From NCBI GenBank assembly GCA_016719815.1, contig JADJYK010000006.1, forward strand, positions 207,506 through 271,505: a stretch of DNA of 64,000 nt, given 5' to 3'. This stretch comes from Chitinophagaceae bacterium. GTDB lineage: Bacteria > Bacteroidota > Bacteroidia > Chitinophagales > Chitinophagaceae. The position numbers and the translations under genes are program-made. Below are positions 1 to 10,008 of this stretch, piece after piece. A model generated the notes under the pieces. That model was not told the DNA's origin. It did not search any database and worked only from the letters and a program-made list of their open reading frames with translations. The stretch's first letter is position 1, and every line of letters starts with the position of its first letter.

Positions 1-1208
1 ACGCTTCCATGCTTTCTTTTGGTGTATAGGGCATAGAGGAAATAGCAGCAGTTGGCTGAATAACCCCCTGTCATTTTCCGGGCTGTGAGCGACATAACCT
101 TTATAACTATCCCCGGCAGTTAAGCCCCAGCATTTATTACTGTATCCTTTATACCGGTTTGGATTTTCAATACAATAAGCTCTGTTAATCAGAGTATGAT
201 TCCTACCCTGCAGAAAATAATCATTACCCAATGAATCAGTCAATCCGTTCGGATCAATTCCTGAAAGGTATATTGTTCAAAAAACAAAGGACCGCCTTTG
301 TCTTTATCATAATTACCTAAGGGCAAAATAAAACCGTAATACTCCTTGCCATTTTTAAACCCCGGACTTCCTTCCCATGTTCCCTGATACACTTTTTTTA
401 AAATTCCCTTATAAGGAGAAGACGCAGCCATTAAGTATGTAATCAAGCATTCATTCCATCCCCACACGGGAAAGTTCATATCGAATCCATTGTTGGGGCT
501 CCAGTGCCAATACAATTTATCTTCATTGTTCGTGTGCCAGTTCCAGTTGGCCGCACCCCACATTTGGCTAATACGCTTACGCAAATAAATTTCTCGTGGC
601 GTTTCTTTATTAAAAAATTCTCTTGCACAAAGAAAACCCATCAGCAGGTAAGATGTTTCAACAATATCTGCACCATCATCTAACCTGTCAAACTTAATTG
701 TCTTTCCTGTTCTGCCGTTCATAAAGTGTGGATAGATGCCATGAAAACAATCCGCATTAATTAAAAAATCGGCAATCTGAATTAAACGGCGAACAGCCGT
801 ATCTCTCCCGATCCATCCCCTTTCTACTGCAACAATTGTACTCATAATACCAAAACCAGTCCCGCCAATTGCCGCTGCATCCGGGCCAAAAGTTGTTTTG
901 CTGAAGTTAGGTTCACCCCACGCCTCATTGATATAGTCCCAGTAGTGTTCTGCAAAAACAGTGTTGCTTCTTTCCAATGCCAAGCCACTTACCGGATGTG
1001 CGGCATGCCAGAAAAAGCGAAAAGTTTGCTTTTGTACTACCTCCAATAACTGATTATCGTCTAAACCTTTGATGATACCCACAGGTGCAATGCTATCAGG
1101 TCCATCACCATATTTACCATTCTTATTCTTTTGGGCAAACATTGCCAAAGAATAAATCAGGCAAATAACAATTGTAAAAAAATGCTTTCTATTTTTAATG
1201 GCAACCAT
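1..1208 (-). CDS. GH144-family glycoside hydrolase, partial, one frameshift
   Basis: This is a secreted enzyme of the GH144 / 'glucoamylase-like' (PF10091) family, which includes endo-beta-1,2-glucanases. The N-terminus from 1208 is a signal peptide with a hydrophobic core ending at FAQ. The family motifs ADIVETS and GWNECL are present. The Glu of the second lies 72 residues after the Asp of the first, the spacing of the acidic residues I recall as essential in Chitinophaga endo-beta-1,2-glucanase. The open frame stops at 240, but the next frame (about 1-245) continues the family sequence (GRNHTLINR, KCWGLTAGDSYKG, PTAAISSMPYTP), so one base is missing near 245-275. The C-terminus lies before position 1. 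It is the first of three GH144 paralogues here and ends the visible PUL operon. Linkage specificity is inferred from the family only. Confidence 0.85.
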
Positions 1209-1215
1209 TATTTAC

Positions 1216-3171
1216 TTATTTTCCAATGCTGTATTTAATACCATCCGTCAGCAACTTCCAGTCATCTGTTCTGAAAGGTGATGCTGGCAACCCTTCTGTA
1301 TTAAACAAATTTGCTTCACCGTTGTCATCAGTCCATGCATAGCGTACAGCAACAGGTTCATCCACTTCATCGCCCCAAACAATTACTTTATTATTTCTTA
1401 CCCAAGCTTTGGCCCAATAAAATTTCTGATTGGCTCCGGCAACCATAAAACCTTGCAAGTAACCATATTTATTTCCTGTCGCTACCAATCCTTTACCTAT
1501 ATTGTCAAACTCAATAATAATCTGCTTATTTCTCACCGTCATGCCCTTATACATTGGACCTGATGCAACAATATTCTTTCCGTATTCGTTTTTCAAAGCA
1601 AGTAAGGCAAGGCGTTTGCCAACATCAAGCTTGTTTCTCGGATGAATATCTTTTGCATCGCCAATATCAGTTGTAACAACCATTCCTGTTTTGGCAAGTT
1701 GTAGTGTCTTTCTTTGTGATTCCCTCAACTCAGCCCATACACTTCCCGTTGTCTGGTTTTGATTGTTTGCATTGAATGATGCCAGTTGTACAAAGTAGAA
1801 TGGGAAATCGCCTTGCGCAAACTTATTTCTCCAGTCCTGAATCAACAATGGAAAGCTTATTTCATAATGTTGTGCTCTTTCTGCATTACTTTCGCCCTGA
1901 TACCAAATCACCCCTTTAGACGCAAATGGAAGTAACGGATGAATCATTGCGTTATAAAGCAGTGCTGGCATTGAGTTTGGATTTACCGACGTAACAGATG
2001 CATTCACGTCAACTCTTGCTTTCCATTCGCCTGCAAGAGAAGTTGCACCAGTGGCAACTTCAAGTTTCACATCTCCGGCTTCACCCCAAAAACCACCACC
2101 CCCACCTGTATCAAGCACTTTTACAGCAATAACATTTTTGCCTTCTTTTAAGAGCTTACCAGGAATATTATATTTTCTTGTCTCATCCCATAAACATGTT
2201 TCCCCAACCTTCTCACCGTTGATATAAGTAACATCACAATCATCAATTTTTCCTAACCAGAGTATTGCATCTTTACCGGCCTGCCCTGCAGTCAATATTA
2301 GCGTTTTCCTGTACCAAACAGTGCCATCCAACCCTGCTAGACCCTGATCTTCCCAACCTTTGGGTACAGTTAGCATGCTCCATCTTTCATCATTATACGA
2401 AGGCTGTTCCCAACCGGCAGGTGTTTCCTTATCGTTCGAATATTGAAAAGCCGAAACATTATTTTTAATATTTTGCATTTGCAATTTCTCAAATTCAACC
2501 TGATCAGATGGCAATTGATTTGCTATTGACACAAAATCAGGATGCATCTGTAATCCGGATTTACTAATCCATGTTTCTGCAATAGTGCCGCCCCATGATG
2601 TATTAATTAATCCTACAGGAACATTTAATTCCTTTTGAAGTTGTTTGGCAAAATAATATCCAACTGCTGTGAAAGACGCAGCAGTTGAAGGATTACATGT
2701 TTGCCAGCCGGTACTTTTGAATTCCTTTTGCGGTACTACGCTTATGCTGTGTTCCACTTTTATATGTCGAATTAAATTGTTTTGGGCTGAAGCAATTTCC
2801 TGTTCAGCATTTATGGTAGCCGATAATGGCCACTCCATATTAGACTGACCAGAACAAACCCATACTTCACCGATCAAAACATCATTCAACTCCACAATAT
2901 TCGATTTGCCTTTTACTTTCAATGTAAACGGGCCACCTGCCTGCTCATTATCCAGATACACTATCCACTTTCCGGTTTTATCAGCAGTTGCTTGTTTTGT
3001 TTGACCGTTAAAGTGAATTGTAATCTTTTCTCCTTTTGCAGCCCATCCCCAAACTGGTACAGGCGCATTACGCTGAAGCACCATGTGGTCGGTAAATACA
3101 GAAGCAAGTTTTACTTCTGCTTTTAAAGAAACTACAGTCAGAAATCCTGCTAAAAATAAAATCGTTCTCAT
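1216..3171 (-). CDS. Sialate O-acetylesterase-type SGNH hydrolase
   Basis: A 651-residue secreted carbohydrate esterase of the sialate 9-O-acetylesterase (SASA, PF03629) family, predicted to remove acetyl groups from glycans in the periplasm or at the surface. A signal peptide (hydrophobic run, then SLKAE) starts at 3171. The SGNH nucleophile block reads VCSGQSNMEW near residue 110. A jelly-roll, GH2-like insertion (GTVWYRKTL, WLGKIDDCDVTYINGE) fills about residues 250-370, and the catalytic half resumes with VIWYQGESNAERA. The insertion is usual for this family. The reading frame is intact. It sits between a phosphatase-fold gene and a GH144 gene with short gaps, so it belongs to the PUL. 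A role in deacetylating the glucan target is an inference. Confidence 0.88.
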   Translation of the reverse strand: MRTILFLAGFLTVVSLKAEVKLASVFTDHMVLQRNAPVPVWGWAAKGEKITIHFNGQTKQATADKTGKWIVYLDNEQAGGPFTLKVKGKSNIVELNDVLIGEVWVCSGQSNMEWPLSATINAEQEIASAQNNLIRHIKVEHSISVVPQKEFKSTGWQTCNPSTAASFTAVGYYFAKQLQKELNVPVGLINTSWGGTIAETWISKSGLQMHPDFVSIANQLPSDQVEFEKLQMQNIKNNVSAFQYSNDKETPAGWEQPSYNDERWSMLTVPKGWEDQGLAGLDGTVWYRKTLILTAGQAGKDAILWLGKIDDCDVTYINGEKVGETCLWDETRKYNIPGKLLKEGKNVIAVKVLDTGGGGGFWGEAGDVKLEVATGATSLAGEWKARVDVNASVTSVNPNSMPALLYNAMIHPLLPFASKGVIWYQGESNAERAQHYEISFPLLIQDWRNKFAQGDFPFYFVQLASFNANNQNQTTGSVWAELRESQRKTLQLAKTGMVVTTDIGDAKDIHPRNKLDVGKRLALLALKNEYGKNIVASGPMYKGMTVRNKQIIIEFDNIGKGLVATGNKYGYLQGFMVAGANQKFYWAKAWVRNNKVIVWGDEVDEPVAVRYAWTDDNGEANLFNTEGLPASPFRTDDWKLLTDGIKYSIGK

Positions 3172-3188
3172 CGCTTTTCATTGAATTG

Positions 3189-4034
3189 TTATCTAATCAT
3201 CATTTCAGCTATAACCGGGAAATGATCTGACGGATACTTTTTATTGTAAGAATCAGTAATTGTTGCAAATTTTTTCACTGCAAGTTTTTCATGTTCTTTT
3301 ACAAAAATGTAGTCAATACAACCTTCAGGCACTTTATCAAACTGAAATCCATTCCAAGTATCGGCAGGGCCATAAGCAGGCATTTCACTGATGGTTCTGC
3401 TGTTGAGAAAAGCTGACAGCATGAACTTAACCGGCTCATCATTTGGCCTTGCATTGAAGTCACCGGTAATAATCACAGGTGTATTTTCTGAATTAGTTAA
3501 TTCATTAATTTTTTGTGCAACCAGCTTTACCGATTCAAACCGGGCTGTTGTGCCCATATGATCGAGATGTGTATTAAAAATCCAAACATTCTTTTTTGTT
3601 TTTTTGGATTGAAACAACCCATAAGTGCAAACCCGGTTGCAGGCAGCATCCCATCCTCTTGAAACTGAATCAGGCGTTACAGACAACCAGAATGTTGATT
3701 GCTGAATGACCTTAAATTTTTCTTTATTAAAAAAAATACAGGAATACTCCCCTTCTGTTTTGCCATCATCACGCCCAACACCAATATGGCCGTAACCTTT
3801 TAATTCGCCTAACAGGTATTGCAATTGATGGTGTTCTACCTCCTGTGCTCCGATAAAATCTGATGCATAATAATTCATTAAAGCAGCTACTTTGTCTTTC
3901 CGTTTTTCCCACCAGTTATCGCCATCACTTTTCACATCAAGACGGATATTAAAACTCATTACTTTAACGGTAGTCTGTGCGTTTGAATATAACGCAAACA
4001 AGAGAAAACTACAGAAAAGAGAGGCCTTTCGCAT
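3189..4034 (-). CDS. Secreted endonuclease/exonuclease/phosphatase-family protein
   Basis: A 281-residue protein with a signal peptide (ends SNAQ) followed by a complete EEP fold. Visible motifs are VMSFNIRLD (strand 1), IGAQEVEHHQL (metal-binding Glu), FNTHLDHMG (catalytic His), ITGDFNARPNDEP (Asp/Asn pair) and the C-terminal SDHFPVIAEM (Asp-His). Members cleave phosphodiester bonds in DNA, inositol phosphates or sphingomyelin, and the substrate cannot be read from the sequence. In Bacteroidota this subtype often sits in glycan-utilisation loci, as here between GH144 and acetylesterase genes. Four bases separate it from the upstream GH144 gene, which implies co-transcription. Confidence 0.85.
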   Translation of the reverse strand: MRKASLFCSFLLFALYSNAQTTVKVMSFNIRLDVKSDGDNWWEKRKDKVAALMNYYASDFIGAQEVEHHQLQYLLGELKGYGHIGVGRDDGKTEGEYSCIFFNKEKFKVIQQSTFWLSVTPDSVSRGWDAACNRVCTYGLFQSKKTKKNVWIFNTHLDHMGTTARFESVKLVAQKINELTNSENTPVIITGDFNARPNDEPVKFMLSAFLNSRTISEMPAYGPADTWNGFQFDKVPEGCIDYIFVKEHEKLAVKKFATITDSYNKKYPSDHFPVIAEMMIR

Positions 4035-4038
4035 TTTA

Positions 4039-5391
4039 TTATTTTAACCACGGACTTTCAAATCCAAGTTTTTTTAAACCAGTCTTAACTTCAGGGCAAC
4101 TCATAAACAATTTCCACAATAACCCTGATCTGTAATTTTCTATCATAGCAACAATAGGCCCCTGATCAATTGCAAGGTGTGATTTTGCATACCAGCTTTG
4201 TGTTTCATTAAACGCATCAACAAAACCATAATCACTCCAAATCTTATCTCCTAAATTAAAATAAAAATGCTTTAAGGCTTGCATTGAGTATTCAGGAGTG
4301 TAAGGGAAAGCACTCAATGCTGCAGTCGGAGAGATGGTTCCTAAATCTTCCGTTGGGGAATGTGCTGCATAACCATTGTATGTATCGCTTGCTGTTAATC
4401 CCCAACATATCTCTCCGTAGCCTTTGAAATTATAGGGGTTCCTAATACAATGTTCACGGTTGATTAATGTGTGATTCCTGTTTTGCTCCCAGTAATCTGC
4501 GTAACGGTCTTTTAACCCCCTTGGATCAAGTCCAAGAAATGAATAATGTGAAAAGAAAAGCGGGCCTCCATAATCAAAACCCAGTGGAAGTTTTATTCCA
4601 TAAAATTCCTTCCCGTTTTTAAAGAAATTACTTTCAGCCCAGCCACGATGATATACCGCAGGACTAACCTGGTATCGTTCATTGGGACATGATGCTGCAA
4701 GCACATACATTATCAAACATTCATTAAAACCCTTCACCGGAAAATTCATTGCCCACCCATTGTTCGGACTCCAGTGCCAGTATAAAACTTCCTGTCCCTG
4801 GGTAAACCAGTTCCATTCAATATCAGACCACATCCAGTTAATACGGTTTCTTAACTCCTTTTCTGTTCCATTGTCTTCATTGAAATATTGTCTTGCACAT
4901 AACAATCCTTCAAACAAATAAGATGTTTCTACCAAATCCGCCCCATCATCTTTTCTGCTGAAAGGAATTGTCCTGCCTGTTGCCCCATCCATCCAATGAG
5001 GAAAGGCTCCATGAAAGCTTTCTGCCTTCAGTAAAAAATTTACTATTTTCAATAGAAATTTTGCTGCTGTATCACGGCTTATCCACTTTCTATCAGCAGC
5101 TACAATCACACTCATAATGCCAAAACCGGTACCGCCGGTTGTTATCACTTCATTACCATATCCAAAAGTTGTATTGCTCCTCTCTCTCGCCATGCCACTT
5201 ACGGGGTGGGCAAAATCCCAGAAATAGCGAAAAGTTTGTTTTTGTACCAGATCAAGCAGAGTTGAATCTGATAAGTTCATGGACCTTGCTTTTGCGTCAA
5301 ACAGTGTTAAAGGTGTCTTTTCCGTTTGGGCAAAAACCGGCAGTGAAAAAGAAAAAAAAGCAATACAAAAGAGATATAATAGCCTTTTCAT
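4039..5391 (-). CDS. GH144-family glycoside hydrolase (intact copy)
   Basis: A 450-residue secreted enzyme, the only unbroken GH144 copy in this window. The signal peptide ends at PVFAQ. The catalytic (alpha/alpha)6 domain runs from about residue 40 (LLDLVQKQTFRYFWDFAHP) to the end. Family hallmarks are ARERSN, TTGGTGFGIMS, DDGADLVETSYL, WHWSPNNGWAMNFP, GFNECL and the C-terminal IDQGPIVAMIENYRSG. The putative catalytic Asp (ADLVE) and Glu (FNE) are exactly 72 residues apart. Predicted activity is endo-beta-1,2-glucanase or a related beta-glucanase. It starts 10 bases after the neighbouring GH144 gene. The PF10091 name 'glucoamylase' should not be taken as evidence for starch. Confidence 0.9.
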   Translation of the reverse strand: MKRLLYLFCIAFFSFSLPVFAQTEKTPLTLFDAKARSMNLSDSTLLDLVQKQTFRYFWDFAHPVSGMARERSNTTFGYGNEVITTGGTGFGIMSVIVAADRKWISRDTAAKFLLKIVNFLLKAESFHGAFPHWMDGATGRTIPFSRKDDGADLVETSYLFEGLLCARQYFNEDNGTEKELRNRINWMWSDIEWNWFTQGQEVLYWHWSPNNGWAMNFPVKGFNECLIMYVLAASCPNERYQVSPAVYHRGWAESNFFKNGKEFYGIKLPLGFDYGGPLFFSHYSFLGLDPRGLKDRYADYWEQNRNHTLINREHCIRNPYNFKGYGEICWGLTASDTYNGYAAHSPTEDLGTISPTAALSAFPYTPEYSMQALKHFYFNLGDKIWSDYGFVDAFNETQSWYAKSHLAIDQGPIVAMIENYRSGLLWKLFMSCPEVKTGLKKLGFESPWLK

Positions 5392-5400
5392 TCGTTTATA

Positions 5401-7064
5401 TTATAAATAAGGAGCAGTAAAGCCCAGACGTTTCATTCCATTTTTAATCTCAGGAGCACTGGTAAATAAATTCCATAATAACCCACTGCGATAATTCTCA
5501 ATCATCACAATTATTGGCCCCTGGTCTATAGCCAATGCTGAAGATGCGAACCACGGATCTTCTAATTTAAATGAATCATAGAAACCATAATTGCCCCACA
5601 ACTTATTACCAAGTTTAAAATAGAAAAACCTGAGGGCTTGCATACTTTCGGTTGGTGTATAAGGGAAAGAAGATAATGCTGCTGTAGGGGTTATCACACC
5701 ACGGTCATTTGATGGGCTGTGTGCCTGATAGTAAGACGGGGCTGGCCCGTCGCTGGCAGTTAAACCCCAGCACTGACTGCTATATCCATACCAGCGGGCA
5801 GCCTGTGCCTTGCAGTATTCATAGTTAATAAGTGTATGATTTCTTGTCTGTACCTGATAATTAGCATATGCATCACTCAAGCCATTGGGGTTGATACCGA
5901 GAAAAGAATAATGCTCAAAAAAAGCGGACCGCCATTTGCTGACCCCAATGGCAACTGGTATCCATAATACGTTGCATTATTAATCATGCCGCCATTACTT
6001 GCCCACCCGTTGTCGTAAACTATCTTAGGGATAGAATCCGTTTTTGATGACGATGCAAGTACATAAACAATCAACGCCTCGTTCCATCCTTTTATCTGGT
6101 GATTCATTGTCCAACCTTTGTCAGGACTCCAATGCCAGTATAGAACATTCTGTCCGCTTTGCCTGAACCAATTCCATTCCACCCCATCCCAAATTGAATT
6201 TATCTTGGTTCTCAATTCAGTCTCGGCTGCATCAGCTGCATCAAAATATTGCCTTGCAATCAACAACCCTTCCAACAGCAATGAAGTCTCCACTAAATCA
6301 GCTCCATTATCATTTGCGCTAAACGGCTGTGTTTGTCCGGACGATCCATAAATCCAGTGAGCAAAAGCGCCATGATACCGGGTGCAGTTATTAATCAAAA
6401 AATTTGTAATCTTCAGGACTCTGTCTCTGCCTTCTGCTCTTGTTATAAAACCACGATGTACAGCAGCCACGATAGCCATAATGCCAAAACCTGTTCCCCC
6501 CGTTGTAACGGTTTCTGCGCTGCTGTTCCTTTCTCTGGCCATTCCTGATACAGGGTGCCCAAAATCCCAAAAATATTTAAACGTTTGCAGCTGCACTTTT
6601 TCCAGCAACTCATTGTCGGTTAAAGCTGGAAATTTATCGGCGGAATCATATTGAGTCAGCAACTTAATATCAACGGCATTGAATAATTTACCTCCGGCTT
6701 TTGACTTTAATGTTGTAGCAACAGACAATGTATATCGTGTAAGATAAGCCAGGGGAGAGGCCGGCTGTAATATCAAAACACTATCACCATTCTGAAAGGA
6801 TACCGTATAGTCTGCAGTATTAAGTATTACAGAGCCAGCTACAGAAGATCTGTCGATAGCGACAGGAAAATGAAGCCTGATGTAGGGGTTAATACTTATT
6901 CCTTTATTATCATCTTTTCCGGCAACGCCATCAACATCCCAGTTTGTAATTAAAAAATTGGGGGCAGGAGTTGGCGGAGTTGGATCAGGGTTATCATTTT
7001 TTTTACAACCCGGCAAAAAAAACACAGAATAAAAAAAGACGGCAATAGTGAATCTTATTACCAT
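5401..7064 (-). CDS. GH144 lipoprotein with N-terminal Ig-like domain, one frameshift
   Basis: The third GH144 paralogue, about 555 residues. Unlike the others it begins with a lipoprotein signal (FFLPGC, then a Pro/Thr-rich linker) and a bacterial Ig-like domain (about residues 40-130: NPYIRLHFPVAIDRSS to LLTQYDS), suggesting surface display. The GH144 domain follows with DNELLEKVQLQTFKYFWDFG, DNGADLVETS and GWNEALI. The frame breaks near 5925 inside a run of seven T on the coding strand. Restoring an eighth T gives the conserved GGPLFFEHYSFLGINPNG and joins the segment ending at 5401 (QAHSPSNDRGVITPTAALSSFPYTP). I therefore treat it as one gene with a homopolymer indel. Confidence 0.85.
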
Positions 7065-7079
7065 AAAAGTGCTATATAG

Positions 7080-8558
7080 TTAATAAATCAAGGTACTGAT
7101 AGAATGCGGCAAAGCTTCGGTTAGTGCTGCTTTGCCATTTACCCATAATGAATACGGTGTTCTTGTATTGCTTTGATTCATTACGATAACCACTACTTTG
7201 CCGTCAGGATTAACAAAAGCAGTAGTAAGTAACTGGCTAGGCGCTTGCAGCAGCAGTAATTCTTTTTGCGCCTGGTTGTATAAACTTCGAAAAGTGGCCA
7301 ATATAATAATACGCATTTGTATAAACCAGTTGTCCTGTCTTAGTATCGCCATGAACCGGCGCAAAACAAAAGTTCTGAACATGGTTAGGGCCACCCGTTT
7401 CATCCAAAAGAATATTCCAATCAGTAAAGCCCACCATACCGTTGTTAAAGTCATTGATCATACTACGGCCGTATTCTTCACCCAACACCCATGCATTGTA
7501 ACGTTTTGTATCAAAACTTTCTGCACAACCTTCGGTAAAGAAAATATTCTTGTCGGGATATGCTTCGTAAACTCTTTTTACATTATCATACATCGGGGTT
7601 CCGCCGCTCCAGTCTTCATACCAATGAAAGCCAATTCCCCAGACATATTTAGCAGCCTCGGGGTCATTAAAATAAGTTCTTGCCCGCTGATAAATCATAT
7701 CTCTGTTATGATCCCAAACGATAATTTTTTTTGTCCTTCAGGCCTTCTTTTGCATTGTCGGCCCAAGGTGTTTTTTTAGAAAATCCCGTTCTTCCTCAGC
7801 AGTGTAAATACAACTCTCCCAACGCTGTGTTGCCATTGGCTCATTTTGCACACTGATACCCCAAACAGGGATTCCTTCCTTTTCGTAAGCTTTTATAAAT
7901 TTTGTGTAATACAATGCCCACATATCAAAAAACTCAGGTTTCAATTTGCCGCCATGCAACATTTCCCCATTTGTTTTCATGAAGGCCGGAGGACTCCAGG
8001 GACTTCCAAAAAAGATTAAGTTTTCCACCGGCAGTTGCCATCGCTTCCTTAATAAAAAGGTATTTTGAACTTCTTATCATGCTCAATTGAAAAAGACTTG
8101 AATTCTTTGTCCGTGCTATCCGTGACATAAGTGTACATATCACTACTGAAATCGCAACTGTTGATGTTAGTACGGGCAACGGTGTATCCTATACCATCTT
8201 GCTTGTCAAAGTATGCCTTCAGCAACTCCTGTTGTTTATCCTTCGGGAGTTTATAAAATGTTTCAGCTGAAGCATCAGTCAGTGCTGCTCCAACACCAAA
8301 GAAAGTCTGATAAATTTTGTCAGTATCAATAAAAACTGTGACTTCACTTTCCAGTGGCTGTGGGTTGTCGGCAAATGCAGCCGTATCAACCAAGGATAAT
8401 CGATAATTGGTGCTATCTGCAGTAGTATAAACCAATACCGATTTTCCATCAGTACCTGCTGAAGTGGGACCAGAACTGGTTTTACTATTTTTCTTGTCAT
8501 CAGAACAAGCAAATAACAGAATTGTCAAAGCAATTACTCCATACTTTTTCATATGCAT
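7080..8558 (-). CDS. GH30-family glucanase lipoprotein (several frameshifts)
   Basis: A lipoprotein (LLFACSDDKK at the N-terminus) of the GH30 family, about 490 residues once repaired. It appears as four overlapping frames: 8049-8558, 7738-8028, 7237-7698 and 7080-7454. Together they give an uninterrupted GH30 sequence: FFGVGAALTDASAET, ARTNINSCDFS, GSPWSPPAFMKTNGEM, the acid/base motif ISVQNEPMATQRWES, GIGFHWYEDWSGG, the nucleophile motif NIFFTEGCAES, and a C-terminal beta-sandwich ending SISTLIY. GH30 members of this type hydrolyse beta-1,6-glucan or glucosylceramide, and PUL context favours an exo- or endo-beta-1,6-glucanase. Breaks fall near 7250, 7715 and 8040. The catalytic residues are intact, so sequencing errors are more likely than decay. 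Confidence 0.82.
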
Positions 8559-8564
8559 ATTTTT

Positions 8565-10008
8565 TTACCAAATAAATGTTCCAACGGATCCTGCTGCCAA
8601 AGCAGCAACAGTCCATTTGGTTTTGAATTTAATATTAAAACTTTCCGGCCCTGTTCCATCATTTAGTATAATCAGTACTTTCTTTCCGGCTGGCGTAACA
8701 AAAGCAACATTAGGCAGGGTTAAAGTGATAGTACTTGCAATTCTAACAGAACCCGCCGGAACAAATTTTGAAGCATGTGCGATGATGTAATAGCTTACAT
8801 TCCGGATATATGATGAATTATCAATTGTTACAGCCCCCTTACATTCAGAGCAACCTCCTGCAGTATGTGGCTGATAAAAAGGATTGCTTGCAAGATTCCA
8901 CTCAAGTGCATTGCGGCTCCAATTGCGCATTGAACCAATAATTACATTCTTTGTATGCCACTTCAAGTCACCGTTGAAAGTACCGTTTGCACCGGTCCAC
9001 TGCTCAGTAAAATAAAGATTCTTGTCTGGAAACACCGCTTTAACAGAAGACAAAGCGCTGATATCGCCTGCATACAGGTGAAATGCGGATCCGTCAATAT
9101 ACTGCCGGGCAGTTGCATCGTTCAAAACGGTTATAGGATAATTCGGGTTATCACAGTTATGATCCCAAATAATTATTTTAGTTGTGATTCCTGCCGACTG
9201 AAATGCAGGGCCCAAATGATTTTTTACCAACTCGGCCTGTTGTGCTGCCGACATTACCATGCTTGGGTTATTGCCTCCATGTTGTGGCTCGTTTTGTACC
9301 GTTATTGCATCAATAGTAATTCCTTTTGCTTTCATCTGCTGAATATACTTCACAAAATATTGAGCATATACGCTATAATACTGCGGGTTGCAGACTGCCA
9401 CCGATACTGCTGCCATTATCCTTCATCCACACCGGAGCACTCCACGGTGAACCCATAATCTTAATATTTGGGTTTATTGCCAGAATCCGTTTCAGAACTG
9501 GAATAACATCAACTGTATCTTGCGACAGACTAAAATTAGTAAGCGTTGGATCTGTTTGTCCGGCAGGCATATCATCATAGCTGAAAACTGATTCATTCAA
9601 GTCTGATGCTCCAATGCTAACCCTAAGGTAGCTTACGCCAATGCTGTTATTGCCATTACCAAAAATTTCAGTTAACAATGCTGCTGACTGTGTATTCGCA
9701 TTTCTGTTAATGAGGTAAGCACTACCCCCTGTCAAAGTATAGCCAAAGCCATCAATTGATTGATGAACTTGAGCAGAATCAACTTCGATAGTATTGTATG
9801 AATTAGATGACGTTCCAAAAGAGAGAACTCCGGTTTGTTTTTCCAATAATACCGATTGGTCTGCCTTTGTAAGCCAGAAATCTACTTCATTAACAGATAC
9901 TGGAGGCGTTGGTGGTGGCACCGGATCAGTATTCTTTTTAGAACAATCTCCACAGAAAAACAGAACAAATAACACAGTACTGATAATACTAATTTTTCCT
10001 CTTCTCAT
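8565..10008 (-). CDS. GH30-family glucanase lipoprotein (one frameshift)
   Basis: A second GH30 lipoprotein, about 480 residues. Its N-terminus has a signal ending in FFCGDCSKK with a Pro-rich linker. The catalytic domain shows HQSIDGFGYTLTGGSAYLI, YLRVSIGASDLNES, MGSPWSAPVWMKDNG, the acid/base motif AITVQNEPQHGGNNPS and the nucleophile motif LYFTEQWTGANG. A C-terminal beta-domain follows. Two frames (9373-10008 and 8565-9416) meet near 9405, within the conserved loop after GSSIGGSL, so one base is lost or gained. It overlaps the upstream PAP2 gene by four bases (ATGA), which indicates translational coupling. It diverges from the neighbouring GH30 around the active site (TEQW versus TEGC), so the two may act on different chain positions or linkages. 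Confidence 0.83.

Noticed and set aside
1..7064. GH144 genes as starch-degrading glucoamylases
   Set aside because: The PF10091 name suggests this, but the acidic-residue spacing and Chitinophaga relatives point to beta-1,2-glucanase, and no GH13 or GH97 genes are nearby.
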